A DNA stretch of 64,000 nt, from positions 372,001 through 436,000 of the forward strand of contig CALSFV010000038.1 in the NCBI GenBank assembly GCA_943737045.1, written 5' to 3'. Source of the DNA: Parapristionchus giblindavisi (taxonomy: Eukaryota; Nematoda; Chromadorea; Rhabditida; Diplogasteridae). Positions 1-13,164 of the stretch are shown here, in pieces. Position 1 is the stretch's first letter. Each line of letters opens with the position of its first letter. Both the position numbers and the translations under genes were made by a program. A model generated the notes under the pieces. It worked only from the letters and a program-made list of their open reading frames with translations, was not told the DNA's origin and searched no databases.

Positions 1-667
1 AATATGCTTCAACCCCCGGTTGGATGGAGTAGTGTCAGGAAGAGCCGGCTGGCATCTCTCTCCTTTCACTCATTTCAATTGCGAAGGAATGCCTGGAAGG
101 AAGACCCTTTAGTCCCTTCTCCTCTGCTTCTCTTGTCTCCATCTGTCCTGACATTACACTACAATGTCTATTCATATATCTCTATGATTCCTCTTGTCCT
201 TTTACTTCTCTATCACTCTATCAATATATGTACTCTATAATATTCTCATATACTACAAAACAGGAATGATAAGCACTGATAGAGTAGTCCCTTCTCCCCT
301 TCTTCTTCATCTCATCTCTATCATTACCCTTCCATCGCTCCTCCTCTTCTCCTCTTCTCTTCTTCTTCTTCTTCTTCTCTTCTCTCATTCCCTCCCCTCC
401 ATTCGTCCCTTCTCTCTATTTCTTCGTCCTTCTCTATTGTGCAACGTGTAGAAATCATCGTGTCTATTCCTTCCTCTCCCATATTCTATTACTTACATCT
501 TATCATCCATTAACCGTTTATCATTATAAATAGTAATGTTATTTGTTTTCTCCTTCTTTCTTTTCAGGTGGTTGGACCATCCACATGTTGATATAGCCTT
601 CCTATCCTATTTTCATCGTTATTGTTGTGTTATTCTACTTGTTATTGATTGATTCATCTGATCTACA
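1..667. other. Pyrimidine-rich non-coding sequence upstream of the SENP gene
   Basis: No convincing exon is visible. The stretch 280-480 is rich in CTT/CTC. An acceptor-like TTTCTTTTCAG ends near 567, followed by about 100 bases of possible 5' UTR before the ATG at 668. It could mark a 5' UTR intron or a spliced-leader trans-splice site; the sequence does not decide between these. Confidence 0.5.
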
Positions 668-3600
668 ATGGAGTTATTCTCATCTCCTTCAACTGCTATC
701 GATTTCTCTCATTACTCTCACTTTCCTAATGAGTATTCCGATCAATTCATGGAGGTTAGTCATTGCATTCATTGATTGATTTTATTGATTTATTGATTGA
801 TTCTATAGATTGCATCGGGATCTGGTGATGAAGATGAAGAGTGCAATGCACATGAACTCGATCTGCAGGTATTGATTGATTGATTATCGATTGATTTAGA
901 ATTTATTGATTTGTTCTTTAAAGGAACAACTCCTTCGTGGAGCTGATTATGCTGATCAATTAGAATTAAGTGGATTAGATGAAGAAATGGATGAGGATTA
1001 TGCTATGGATGGTAAGTTATTGATTCATTCCATTTATTGATTTACAGTCTTGTTTACATTTGCGCGCTCTCTCGTTCATCCCAGCTTGTATACTTGGTGT
1101 ACGTCATAAAGTTTGAATGCATGTTCGGAGAGAATGGTATAGAGTATAGCTGGATCTGTATAGAAAGGGAAGGAGGGGAGAGATGGATAGAGGATGGTCG
1201 AAAAACGGACTCGACCTAGTGAACGGGAAAGAGAAAGAGAAGGAGAGAATGTAAGAACATCTAGTTGAGAGATTAAGAGAGACTTTCTGGCTCAAGTGAC
1301 ATTCTCTTGGCACTTGGCCAAAAAGTGATATGAACCGATCGGGCCCAAACCGTGCACAGTTGTAGTATGGGCTGACATGAGCTCACAGACGGAGTTTGGG
1401 TTCGTCATATCTGCACCCTCGCTAAATATAGTAAGTTCGATGAAGTGTCATCAAAATTTCAAAGTTTACGGATTCGTTCGATATGTGTATATGACGAAGG
1501 GCAATAGTAAGCAGGTAAATTCCACCAAGTATCATCCCGATCCAAAACCGTGAGACCCAGAAAAAAATTTAAAAAGACATAAAAAAAGATTTTTCAATTT
1601 TATTTTATTTTTCCTACAATTGCCTATCGGTGAGGGTCATTTTTTATTCCTTCAATTTGACGAGTATTCATTAGTGTAACTACTGTATGAAAATGAATTA
1701 AAACAAATTGGGAAAAAGTTGCCTTATTCCCGAAAAGCCACGATTAATTTGCCTTTTTATCGCCAGCTGAGCGAATAAGCATTTACCGGTTACGGTTATG
1801 CAAATTCAAAATTTCAAAATTGATATTTTTTTCCGAAAAATAGTGTGATATTACTATTCAAATATTCAGATAACTAACAAATGATATAAGAAAACAATAA
1901 TATAATACCGAAATCGAATGAAAACAAACAGTTATTGCCGAATTTTGAATTTCCGCATTTGCATTACCGTATCCGGCACACGCTTAATCGGCTCAGTTTG
2001 CAATAAAAAGGCGAATTAATCGTGGTTTTTCGGGAATAAGGCAACTTTTTCCCTATTTGTTTTAATTCATTTTCATACAGTAGTTACACTAATGAATACT
2101 CGTCAAATTGAAGGAATAAAAAATGACCCTCACCGATAGGCAATTGTAGGAAAAATAAAACAAAATTGAAAAATATTTTTTATGTCTTTTTAAATTTTTT
2201 TCTGGGTCTCATGGCTTTGGATCGGGATGATACTTGGTGGAATTTACCTGCTTACTATTGCCCTTCGTCATATACACATATCGAACGAATCCGTAAACTT
2301 TGAAATTTTGATGACACTTCATCGAACTTACGATATTTAGCGAGGGTGCAGATATGACGAACCCAAACTCCGTCTGCGAGCTCATGGCAGCCCATACTAC
2401 AACTGTGCACGATTTGGGCCCGATCGGTTCGTATCACTTTTTGGCCAAGTGCCAAGCCATAAGCAAAATATGTTCACTGAGTCAGATAGTCTCTCTTAAT
2501 GTGTCTACTCTGTATCTATCCTTTGATCTATCCCGTTATGATCAATCGATAATTACATTGTCCAGTGGATTATTAGTATCCCTCCCCTTTAGACCCCCTC
2601 AATATGCCTCCCTTCCCCTCTCCTTCTTCATCAACAAAGTACCGTCGTTGAGAGTGCTGGGTGAAAAAGTGGCTGCGATTGGAAGGGAAGAAGAGGATAG
2701 AATAGAGAGAATGAGATAGTCAAATGTGGGGGAATTGAACTTCTCTCAGTTTCACTTCAAATACCACTTACACTATCTCATCACACCTAATAATATCAGT
2801 TTTCGGCCAATATCAAATTCACTTGATTGATACCGTATAATGGATGAATTATTGATTGATTGATTGATTGTAGATGCATATTGGCAATCGGATTCGATGT
2901 CGATGATATCATCATCGATATCAATCCATAAGGCCACCGCCCCTTTGGTTAATGAAGATAATGATGATGATGAAGATTCAATGGTTGAACAATCTGATTC
3001 TGATGAAGTTGAGAATGGATCTGATTATGATGAGGTTCGGTAGATCAATCAATCAATCGATAGATGGATGGGTTACGGTAGTCTTCTGTTTAGGAGTCTG
3101 ATGATGAAGATGAAGGACCTCTGTGCAAGAGAAGTCGTCGTGATGGAGACGAAATGGAACGATTGAAGGTACTGTAGCTACCATGACCTCTTTGAGTCCA
3201 TTTACTAGCCCTAATCGTTCTTTTATCTTTAGATTTTTGCAAGTTTTTCAGCCTGAATTTTGAATTGATAATTGAGAATGAAATATTAAATTATAGCGTC
3301 AACCAGCATGTGTGATAGCTTCATCATCAGAGATGCTTCGTATTCGTTTTCCATTCCAATCTCTATCAGTTAGACTATCTGACTATCTTTGTCTACGAGA
3401 AGGAGACTTTATCAATGATACTGTCATTGATTTCTATCTCAATCATATCGTTGAACATCTTCTTCCTGAGGAACCGTGAGTTGTTGATCTATCTATCTAT
3501 ACTTTGACGACGTTTCCCGATGACCACACCACAATGATTACAGTGATCGTCGTGTTACCGTACTCCCTTCGGTATTCTGGCACAATCTGAGTCTGAGACA

Positions 3601-4079
3601 GTCGTCGTTGCCTGATGATTTTGCTGATATGAGTGTGAAGGAGAAGGTAATCAATATTGATTCATTCATCTTTCACTATTTATGATTCATTTTATTGATC
3701 AATATATTGATTTATCGATATATTGTCAACATTATATTGATTGAGGACACATAGTTATGGATCATAATGAATGAGAGATAGATGATCCTCGGTTGTTCAC
3801 TTTATGGCTCAATCTTGATAAGGGGGAAAGGGAGAAGAAGACGGCATTCTAACGTCCATATTGAATGATAGAGTGTACATGGAATGGAGAGAGTGATAGA
3901 CGGTTAGAGTGAATGAGAGAGTATGAGGGTGGAGAGAGTGAGAGTATTGATTGATTTGAATCCCTGAAGGAGAGGGACTTATCAATAGAAAGGGTTTGAA
4001 TGCAGCTGTCTATTGGTTGTGATGGCTCATTCATTCTTACACCATTCCGATATATTGATGAGAAGGCTTGAATCGGAGA

Positions 4080-4118
<39 letters not shown>

Positions 4119-5523
4119 AATAGCAAGTGGCGCCCTTGACTGAACTTTGAAAGCATAGCAATGGAGACTGGAAAGAAGAGATGGGTTTAGAAGAATCAGA
4201 TAGTGTTACACTATACATATAGTAAAGGAGAATAGTAATGAGAGATGAATCAATTATCGATTGATTAGATACAGTAATCATGGTTATTCCATTCAGGAGC
4301 GTGCACGATTCGAAGATATTCTCGAATTTGTTGCTGACTTTGAACTCTTCGATGTGGACTATGTGTGCATTCCAGTCAATGAATGGGAACATTGGTAAGT
4401 ACTGTAGCTATGGATTACTGTATCTATGGATTACTGTACCTAAAGCATACGATATCAATTGATTACTGTATTTATCTGTTACTGTATATATTGAGTAGGG
4501 TATCGATCAATAAGTATGTCTCGTGTTAATACAATGGAGTGTTCCCTCACCTGCGCACTTTGCCCTTGTCTTCTCACCTTTTAGTGTTTTCAGTCGCTAC
4601 CATAGTATTCCCCTTCTATGTCTGTCTGTCTGCCTCTCTCTCTCTTCTCTCTTCTCACTATATCATGGTGTGATTTGTTGAACTCTTTGTCTCTTGCAAA
4701 TGTTTTAAGAGGGAAAGGAGAAGCAAGGGAAGAAAAACGTTTCACCCCCTGTCACTCTCCCTCTATCTATCCCTCTCCCTCTCCCATCTCTCAATCTGAA
4801 CCAATCAATATAACGCGCCGTACTTTCTTTCTTTCTTCTTTCACTCTGTGCTTACGTAGGTAGACGGAGAGAGAGGGAGAACGATAGAGGTAGAAGAGAG
4901 AGATGGGTACTCTACATGATGTTTAATGATTCTGTAGTGATAGTTGTAAAGTGTTGCGATCCAATGGGTATTGATAAAGGAATGATATGGGAGGAAGCTG
5001 TTATCAGTAATAACTCTGATCAATCCCTCCCTCTTCTCTCCCTCTCCCTCTCCCTCTCCCTCTTCCTCTCCCTCTTCTCTCCCTCTCCCTCTCCCTCTCC
5101 CTCTCCCTCTTCCTCTCCCTCTTCGTCACTGTAGGCGCCCATACCCAGACAGATGTCAATTAGAGTGATAAAGGGAATGATAAGTGATGATTGACATTCG
5201 ATTGTACTCTCTCTCTACTTTCTTAGAAGATCAATCAGAGTACTTGATTAGAGAGAGAGAGATCAAAGATCATCAATGAAGAGGGTGGAGGCACAATTGA
5301 AAGTGCATAACCGTTTTGTCAGATATGGTGATAAAGAGATGATTAGATGATCGAATGAAGAGGAAGAGTATAAGAGTAGTTAGATGGAGTATAAGGGATT
5401 ATGATGGGGGAAAGGAGAGGTTCAAGGCTAGATCTATCTCATCTTCTTCCTTCTTCTCTTGTCGATCATATCCAATGAGAGACCAATACCGTCGGTTGTA
5501 GAGAAGAAGTGTTCGTCCCTTCT

Positions 5524-5590
<67 letters not shown>

Positions 5591-5599
5591 CCTCCCTCA

Positions 5600-5632
<33 letters not shown>

Positions 5633-5639
5633 CCTCTCC

Positions 5640-5690
<51 letters not shown>

Positions 5691-7250
5691 CCCCTCCTTC
5701 ACTCTCTCACCATATCTCATTGTAACGATCTCTTGTACCATTTCTTTCTCTTTCTGTCTCTCATCCATCCATCTTTCTTCTTCTTTTCTCATCTGAACTT
5801 GAACCTCTCTTCGTTCTTCTCTGTCCTTCTCCCTCTCCTTCTTCTCCTCCCTCTCCTTCTTCTCCTCCCTCTCCCTCTCCTTCCCTCGTGAAAGAGTCAT
5901 CGTCGGCAGACTAAGCGGTTTTTAGACTGGCTGTGCCTAGACGAGATGAGAGAGGGAGGGGAAAGAGGAGAGTGGACAGAGAGGAGGGGGAGGGTGCAAA
6001 CATTGAGACTAAATGTAGCGATAGAGGAGATAGATTGTCTATGTAGATGCCGTTCTCATCATGGTGAAGAAGAAGAGAGAAATTGTATATACAACTGTAT
6101 CCAATGATTGAGAGAAATAGGTTCATTTTGACTTCTTTTTTTGTGACTATGTAAACTATAGTCTTTCTCTAATAACATTTGCTGAATCGATGTCGAATTC
6201 GATGGATTTAGTATAGCTTTCGGGAAAATTTGTAGATTGGTATACGGTGTTAGTTGTACTATTATCGATTTGCAAGATGGATAATATGAGATATGTATAG
6301 GATGAGAGATAGTGAAGGAATGAAATCGTAAAGATATTGAATGAGTGTACTATAAAAGGGGGGGGGGAATAATATGGGAATGAATATGAATTGGAAGATA
6401 TTGATTGAATAGTATATGGGACATATGGGAAGGACACTCTCTGGTCGATAAGCTATACAAATATTGACGGAGAGTACTTATTTATTACAATGTCCTCGAA
6501 GTTTCTCGAAGTTTTTGAAAATGAGTATTGATTGAAAGAGATAACAAAATGACTGAGTACAATTTGATAATGATTATTGATTGATTGATTATAGGTCATT
6601 GATCATTGTGTGTCATCCATTCACTCCATCTGCACGTATCATCTGCTTCGACTCTCAATATGCTGCTGATGCCAACAATCTCAGTCAGGCTTCATCGATC
6701 ATTTCTGACTTCTTCCAGGTACGGTAGTCACACTCGATGACTCTATCGACAAATGACTATTTTGTTTCAGTATGCGTACAGTGAGCGTAACGGCACTACA
6801 TCGACGTTTCCTCCTCTCACTGCGATGATCCCCAATAATCTGGTGCAACAGGTGAGGATTACGGTAGTTACACCATTATTATCCCCATAGTATGGATACT
6901 GTAGATGATGCATGATCTTTGATCTTTTACAGGAGAATCATTATGATTGTGGACTGTACGTACTAGAGTATGCTCGTCGATTCCTCCTTGCACCTCCACC
7001 AGTTCAGGTTCGTTGTGTCGTAGTGTATGCCGCACCCCACTGATGGTGCATCGAGTGCGTCTTAATCATTCTGTGATTCTTTCAGAATGATCCATTCGAC
7101 TTTGGTGCATTGTATGGAGATTTCTCAGTAGAATCAAATAGATCAGAGATACAACGAGTCATTCTGTCATTGTGTGCCAATCGATCGAATTGGGAGAAAT
7201 TGATTGGATTGATTCATTCTCTTCCATCACATATTGTTAGTCAATTCTAA
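668..7250 (+). CDS. SENP6/7-like (ULP family) SUMO protease
   Basis: Cysteine protease expected to remove SUMO from nuclear proteins. I read 12 exons: 668-754, 809-868, 924-1011, 2874-3034, 3094-3168, 3297-3475, 3544-3646, 4297-4394, 6595-6718, 6771-6851, 6933-7007 and 7086-7250. The total is 1296 nt, giving 431 residues, and the frame closes. The first ~150 residues are acidic and low complexity, rich in Asp/Glu/Ser, with a basic KRSRR patch. The C48 peptidase domain follows, opening with RLSDYLCLREGDFINDTVID. The catalytic set is visible: His in EHWSLIIV, Asp in ICFDSQ, Gln in NNLVQQ, and Cys in HYDCGLYVLEYARR. The LREGDFINDT signature resembles SENP6/7 more than SENP1/2. The 1.9-kb intron 3 holds a foldback element and the 2.2-kb intron 8 holds CT tracts. 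Family is secure; the exact subfamily is inferred. Confidence 0.9.
1306..2456. mobile_element. Foldback element (about 520-bp inverted arms) in a SENP intron
   Basis: The left end CTTGGCACTTGGCCAAAAAG is the reverse complement of the right end that finishes at 2456. Similarity continues inward through both arms (about 1306-1826 and 1936-2456) with scattered mismatches and small indels. Only about 110 bases of unique spacer remain. It has no transposase frame. I could not find a clear target-site duplication: the flanks are ATTCT on the left and CCATA on the right. It lies wholly within intron 3 of the SENP gene. Confidence 0.85.
4085..4114. repeat. (GA)n microsatellite
   Basis: About 15 GA dinucleotides inside intron 7 of the SENP gene. 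This is the only clear purine-on-plus dinucleotide run in the window; nearly all other tracts carry pyrimidines on the plus strand. Confidence 0.9.
5032..5130. repeat. (CCCTCT)n tract
   Basis: Imperfect hexamer tract, with some TTCCTC variants, inside the 2.2-kb intron 8 of the SENP gene. Any reading frame through it is a dipeptide-repeat artefact. Confidence 0.9.
5522..5885. repeat. (CT)n / (CCCTCT)n compound tract
   Basis: A ten-C run leads into about 60 bases of pure CT. Alternating CT and CCCTC blocks follow, then a more degenerate CTTCTCC segment near 5816-5885. It lies in the same SENP intron as the tract at 5032. Confidence 0.9.
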
Positions 7251-9960
7251 AGGTATGTCCACTCATTTCATTTCATATTTAATATCACAATTATTAACAT
7301 AATAAAGTTCACATCTTACAAATTCAAATCTAATGTGTATGAAAACTTATATTTGTAGTTTACAACCTATTTATTTATTTTTTTAAAAACCCATTCTTTC
7401 ATTACTTGACTTTAATTTATGAATTAATACAAATCATTCGATAGATTATGATTACTGTAGACATCTGAATATTAATTGATTACAGTTCATTTTCAGGGTG
7501 ATCGAAACGTGTACTCAACTGAATTCTTCGTCATCATCTTCATCTTTCATTTGTCCCTAATTATCGATCGATATTTCATTATCTACCGTATTGAGTAGAC
7601 AATCAATCGATATTTATGATCTATCTGATCTCCCCTTTCTTCATTTCTGCGAGGTAACCCGTTGTCTAGTTACAACCCGTGATGATTATCGGTCTTATCC
7701 ATCAATCAATAATCTTTCCTCCTCTTTCCCGTTACTGTAGTTGATTGTATTCAATCGATACGATCTCTCTGATTGAGTCAATCGATCGATATTTAGCTGT
7801 TACCGTACTTTCAATACCGTAGTACTCACTTTCCTTCTCCTCTTCATATTGATTAGGTACCCTTGTTATTGATTACTGCTCATACAGTATCGTTGTGTGT
7901 TGTACTCTGGTTGTCTGTCGCTCTCGCTTCATCGTTCGTTCTCTTGATTATTTGGTGTATCATTGATTGCAATCCTCTGCGTCTCTACCCCTTCTGGAGC
8001 TGTGTCGTGCACCTGTTAGCCGACCCTCCACCCTTCTTTAGTTGTTTCCTGTCACACCATGACATTGTTACTCATCCCTTGTGTGTCTTTTGTCGTCTGT
8101 TCTCTTTGCACTCTCTGCACCAACTTACTACACCACTCCCCTTCTTCTATGTTATCTTTGGGTTTTCTGTTATTTAATGGTTTGGGGAATGTTTTATCTG
8201 TTCTATCCACCCATTTCTTTCTTCCGTTGATTGTTAACCCCCTCTCCCCTCTTCATCCCTTCTTCTTTCTTTAACATTATTTACCTGCTCATTCATTGGC
8301 GCTCCCCCTTCTTCTCTTCACTTTTACGTGTTGGTAATATTAATAACGTTTTCTTTTTTTTGTTTCTTCATGTCCCATTTTATCCATTATAGTTGTAATA
8401 TTATTCATCTTCTCCTATTGGTTCGGTTATGCAATTCCGTCAAAGAGTTCTACGCCTTTCAATCATTCGTTCATCTATTGGTAATAGCTAAATCCGTGTT
8501 CCTCCCCCTTACTAAACCTCTCTCCTTCTCTTATTTAGTAATGACACCACTTCACCATCATCCCTCCCTACACCAATTCACTAGACACAATATACACCGA
8601 ATACACCAATTCATTCATTCATTCATTCATCGTTATAGGTCAATTGATTAGTAGATGTAAACTATTGTTACTCCTTCTTCATTATATTCATTAGAGCTTA
8701 GCAAATTGGTCCCTTATTATTCATTATAATCTAGGTCTTTTCTATTAGTGTTATCCTACCACACAAAAACAAACTACAAAAATCAAATACAAAATTGTTG
8801 ACAACGGTCATTGTGTGTGAGTATACTGTAGCGTGTGCGTTCAGTTCATGATTGAATCTATCGTTGATACTGTAACTGCTCTAACTATCGTATCCCATCC
8901 AATGTACCGTAACCCCTCTCATCTAGACCCCTTTACTGGATTATCTCATGTTCTCAATCAATCGTGAATACCGTATCCCTCTCTATACTATCCCGATGCT
9001 GCCTCCAATCAAGATCAGATTAGACAATATCGATTGATTTGCTTTCCCCCCTTCTGTTACTCCCCTTCTTGTTTCCATCATTGGTGCCTTCTTCATCTTT
9101 CTTGATACCTCAACTTCTCATCAATCAATATATCATGATTGACCATCCAATCGATAAGTATTAATTGATTGTATCCCTTCCCTTGATAGTGATGAGGCCT
9201 ATTCAATATGGACTAAACACATAATTGAATAGGTTATATAAGTATGATCTCATCTATCGTTGTAATGGAGGTCGGAGAGAACAGTCTCGTCCCTCCATCT
9301 ATTCATTCTTATTCATCACGATTATCAATTAATCATTCTATCGATTACCGTATACTATCAATTATTGATTGACTGTATACAATGATTTATTGAGTGTTGT
9401 TGACATTGTTGTTGTTGTATCATCTTCATCCCTCCATATCTGTCCCATCATCTTCGTTATTGTCTTCATTCATCTTTTGTTGTTGTGCGTTTGAGAGTTT
9501 ATGAGATTGTCACGTTTCGCTGAGAATACACTGTGTTGATTGAAGTCATCTATCGTATGGGACATTGTATGAGGGTTACTATATGACAAGGGATACTGTA
9601 AAGAGGTTAAAGGATACATCGTAATGGTGGACAGATTGTATATTTATTCTGCACATATATTTATTTTCTGTTACATAATTGTTGAAGAAATTTTGGAATA
9701 CTTTTTGTAGTATAGACAAGTAATCTGTAGATAGAAGTGAATTGAGGAATATCATTGTTGGTAAATAATGACAGATGATTATGAATGAATAGCTTTGAAT
9801 GAAGGAGCAATGTATCCTCAATGATATGCATGAAATGAATGACATTGTATTGATTATGATGAAGAAGAATATTGATAATGAATGTATTCATAATGAAGTG
9901 GGAGGGTATAAGTAGTATTGAATGTATTTGTATAAACAAGAATATGTTGATATGAAGAAT
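7251..9960. other. Intergenic region, no gene seen
   Basis: Frames here are short, hydrophobic and pyrimidine-driven, and they lack splice-supported continuation. Around 7305-7376 there is a segment that resembles 27177-27242. ATTGATTGATT and TACCGTA/TACTGTA words are scattered throughout. I see no RNA gene. Confidence 0.5.
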
Positions 9961-10011
9961 AAGAAAATGTTAATAATAAACTTTATTTGAATCGATATAT
10001 TACAATATTGA

Positions 10012-11282
10012 TTACTCATTAACTTCAACAGAGAGGCTACAGTAGTCGCAGCAACGTCCGATGACCTGAGAAAGGGAATACTGTAATCGAAGATAGGTTG
10101 ATCGATATCTTACATCAATACATTTCTGGCAACAATTAGTAAATGTTTTTAGATGAGCTCTTTGAATGTTCTTTCTCGACTCAAGTTCCAGAGATTCGAG
10201 TCCCTGTAATTCAATTTAATTATTAAATAAATATAAGTAATACAAATATATTAAAACCGGATGAATCTTCTCAAGGGGAGATCCGTCTGTCTGAAAATAT
10301 TTTTTATATAAATAATTTTTGTTATTTTTTAAATGTCTTTTTTACCATGACTTTGTAGAGATATTGCGCGTATTCAAAGACTCGTCTGTTGAAGTAGTCC
10401 AGATACGTCTAATACATCAAAGATCAAAGATCACAATGAAATGATTATACCTCATGACGATCGAAGACTTCAGATGATCTCTTTAAAAGTCTCTTATATA
10501 TAACATCGAAGTTAGCCATCTAAAACGGGGTAAGTTATTCATTTTTTTAAAATAAATAATTGTACAATTTTTTCATCGTTCAAATCAAAAACGCGAAGAT
10601 TAAGATGGATAATGGTAGATATGGCATCAGTCACTGTATAATCATTGAGTTTTTCTCCTCTAAAGTACTCAGGGCGTCCTCCAATACCAATATTGAAGAG
10701 GTTCTAAAACAATAAATAATTAAAATGTATTTATGCTTATTAAAAATCTGAAATTAAACCTTCTGAACGTCTTCTCTATCCAGAATCTTGGCGTATTTAA
10801 CGAATTCCTTTTCAGCATTAGCGATGAATTCATCAGTCTCAAAATTATTTTAAAATTAGTAAATAAAATTCAGTAAACAAATAATTTTAATGTAATTCAA
10901 TAAATATAAGCATACAACATTAAATCCTAGAAGAGTGTAGAACTTTCTCTCATAATCACGAAGGAATCGGGTAAATTCCACCTTAATTTAACAATTAAAT
11001 AAATATATAAAATAACACTATTTAATTTATGATGGAATCTTCCAAGACTATGAACGACATCAGCAGGGACACCTAAAATTGTATCAATTTTATTTTATTT
11101 TTTATTAATTAAGAATATTTACGTGCTGTTTTATTTAGAAAGATGAGATCTTCTTTCTCTGCGGAATTCTTCGAATCTAAAAATATTCAATGAAAATTTA
11201 TTTTTGAAGGTTGCAAACCATTTTTGGTATCAGCTTCAATAGAAGTAAGTCCAATAAGAAGAATAAGAAGTTGAAGTTTCAT
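10012..11282 (-). CDS. Secreted nematode-type protein, left member of head-to-head pair
   Basis: Function unknown. The first exon encodes a signal peptide, [17 protein letters not shown]. About ten small exons follow, separated by 40-90 base introns. The protein is mostly helical and charged. Landmarks are LNLRVFDLND, GIGGRPEYF and a Cys-rich C-terminus with TNCCQKCI and VIGRCCDYC, ending in SVEVNE. An AATAAA-type signal on the minus strand lies just past the stop (near 9982). The start is fixed by the signal peptide and by a TATA-like box about 40 bases upstream (11314-11322). It is paralogous to the gene at 11698, with which it shares the cysteine pattern and exon order. I do not recognise the family. 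Some internal exon borders are approximate. Confidence 0.75.
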
Positions 11283-11313
11283 TTTGAATGTGAAGATTTA
11301 ATTGTAAATCACT

Positions 11314-11322
11314 CTTTTTATA
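11314..11322 (-). promoter_or_regulatory. TATA-like box of the left paralogue
   Basis: TATAAAAAG read on the minus strand, 32-40 bases before the ATG at 11282. The identical sequence is found at the matching place in the other arm. Confidence 0.6.
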
Positions 11323-11658
11323 CAAACAATATATTTTTCCCACATTAAAATGAGTGAATCAGAATTTTTCTATCTATAGATTTGATGCACAATTTTACAA
11401 TTGCACAATTCACGCTTTTGTCTTTAGTCTGATCGATTGGGAAAACGGTAAAGTGTGCATTTATTGAACATAATTGATTATTTCAAAGTTCTTTATTTTG
11501 ACCAAAGAGAAGCGATTTCATAACATTTTTCGACTTGATCAATAATAGTCGATTTTACCGTCAAAGGCTTTAATTGTACAATTGTAGAATTGTGCATCAA
11601 ATCTATAGATAGAGCAATTCTGATTCACTCATTTTAATGTGGGAAAAATATTGTTTGT

Positions 11659-11667
11659 ATAAAAAGA
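11659..11667 (+). promoter_or_regulatory. TATA-like box of the right paralogue
   Basis: TATAAAAAG, 31-39 bases before the ATG at 11698. It mirrors the copy at 11314-11322. Confidence 0.6.
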
Positions 11668-11697
11668 GTGATTTTCAATAAAATCTTCACATTCAAA

Positions 11698-13059
11698 ATG
11701 AAACTTCAACTTCTTATTCTTCTTATTGGACTTACTGCTATTGAAGCTGATACCAAAAATGGTTTGCAACCTTCAAAAATACATTTCCATTGCTGATATT
11801 CATCAAAACGATGGTTGGCAATTTTTGTTATATATTTATTCTAATTCATTTCTCTATAAGTATCACAGATATGATTAGACTGTAATAGAGAAACTAATCT
11901 CAATTGATATTAACTTCATTCTAATTAACATTTTTAGATTCAAAGAGTGATCAGGAAACAATACAAAGCTATTTTGATAAAGCAATCAACGAGGTACATG
12001 TCATTTTATTAATTAATTAATAATAAATTAATTTTAGACTGTTGTAGCTGACTATATTCATGGAGTTCTTCGAAAGTTGTACAGTGCACTTGGACATGAT
12101 GTGGTACGTATGATATCATGTTAATCAATATAAGAATAACAATAATTATGATAATAAAATAATTATATTTAGACTGACGATTTCTTGACTGAAATGGAAG
12201 GATACTGGGCTATTCTTTTCGAGAAAATCCTCGATAATGAGCATATCAAGAAGGTACATATTTTTTTCAGAATTAATTAAGTTATCAAACTATATTTTAA
12301 GCATATCTGGAAAATCGGAGAGGGAGGTCGTTCTGACGCCAAGGTAAAGAATTGATAGTAATAATCAATCAATAATGTGATTATAGTATCTCGCCAAAGA
12401 TCCATATGAATTGACTGATGTTTTATCGTATCTTCTTCAATTGAATCTTCGAGTTCTTGACATCGATGATAAAGTTATCGTGAGTATATATATACATATA
12501 ACTACCAAAACAAATTTGTGACAAATTCCTTTCCAGGATGAAGAATTCTCCTCATTTTTCCAGCAGTTGATCTCAGGAGTGGCAATAATCTCCAAAATCG
12601 ATGAGGTCTGTCAATTCTGTTGATCTCTGATCTCTGATCTTTGATCTTTCAGGAAATCGTTGCTGAATATTTCGAAAGACTACTCAAATACAGCATTGAA
12701 CTCGAAGCTGAAATGGTTTGTTATTGAGAATTAATATAAATCAATGTAATAGTCCGATATTTCAGGATCACGCCTACAAACTCTCACTTATTGATCCGGT
12801 TAGATTATTGATTTTTGAAAGCATAAAAATGGAAGCTGACCCCAATAATTTCAGAAACTTCCTTATTACGAACTTGAAATGAAAAAGAACGTAGCTAATG
12901 CATATCTGAAAACATTCAATGAATGTTGTGAAAGATGTATTGAGGTACTGTTACCAATCAATCGATATCAATTAATAATAGCATTATTTTCAGGAGATCG
13001 GAAAGTGTTGTGACTACTGTAACTTCACTGAATTTTCGGAATTCTCGGAATTGATTTAA
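11698..13059 (+). CDS. Secreted nematode-type protein, right member of head-to-head pair
   Basis: Function unknown. The signal peptide [17 protein letters not shown] is nearly identical to that of the divergent gene at 11282. Eleven or so small exons follow. Recognisable pieces in order are [59 protein letters not shown], and a C-terminal [10 protein letters not shown] plus EIGKCCDYC, ending FSEFSELI. The conserved CC..C and CCDYC cysteines suggest disulfides in the mature protein. After exon 1 it has diverged strongly from its partner, although exon order and cysteines persist. The pair is probably an old duplication whose promoter and signal-peptide region has been homogenised. The stop TAA is at 13057-13059. 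Confidence 0.78.
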
Positions 13060-13164
13060 TTGTGTAATTTTGATAAATAAGTGTATGCAAAATATTGTTG
13101 TTCGTTTTCAAATACAACAAAAAATGAACACGATGTTCATCTACATCTTCCAAACCTTTTCCAT

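Larger units (their letters stand above)
11200..11784. repeat. Inverted duplication covering both promoters and first exons
   Basis: The left arm is about 11200-11411 and the right arm about 11573-11784, with a roughly 160-base non-repeated centre. The arms include the shared upstream region, the TATA-like box, the whole first exon and the first 20 or so bases of intron 1. Only a few mismatches separate the arms, for example Ser against Ala in the signal peptide. Identity stops abruptly inside intron 1 on both sides. Confidence 0.9.

Noticed and set aside
2255..2719. Open frames inside and beside the foldback element
   Set aside because: No protein motif; the same text appears in the opposite arm, as expected for an inverted repeat.
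5459..5900. Leu-Ser and Arg-Glu repeat frames
   Set aside because: Translations of (CT)n within a SENP intron.
7863..8651. Hydrophobic frames resembling membrane proteins
   Set aside because: The pyrimidine-rich strand produces Leu/Phe/Ser-rich translations by default; no start context, splice sites or homology.
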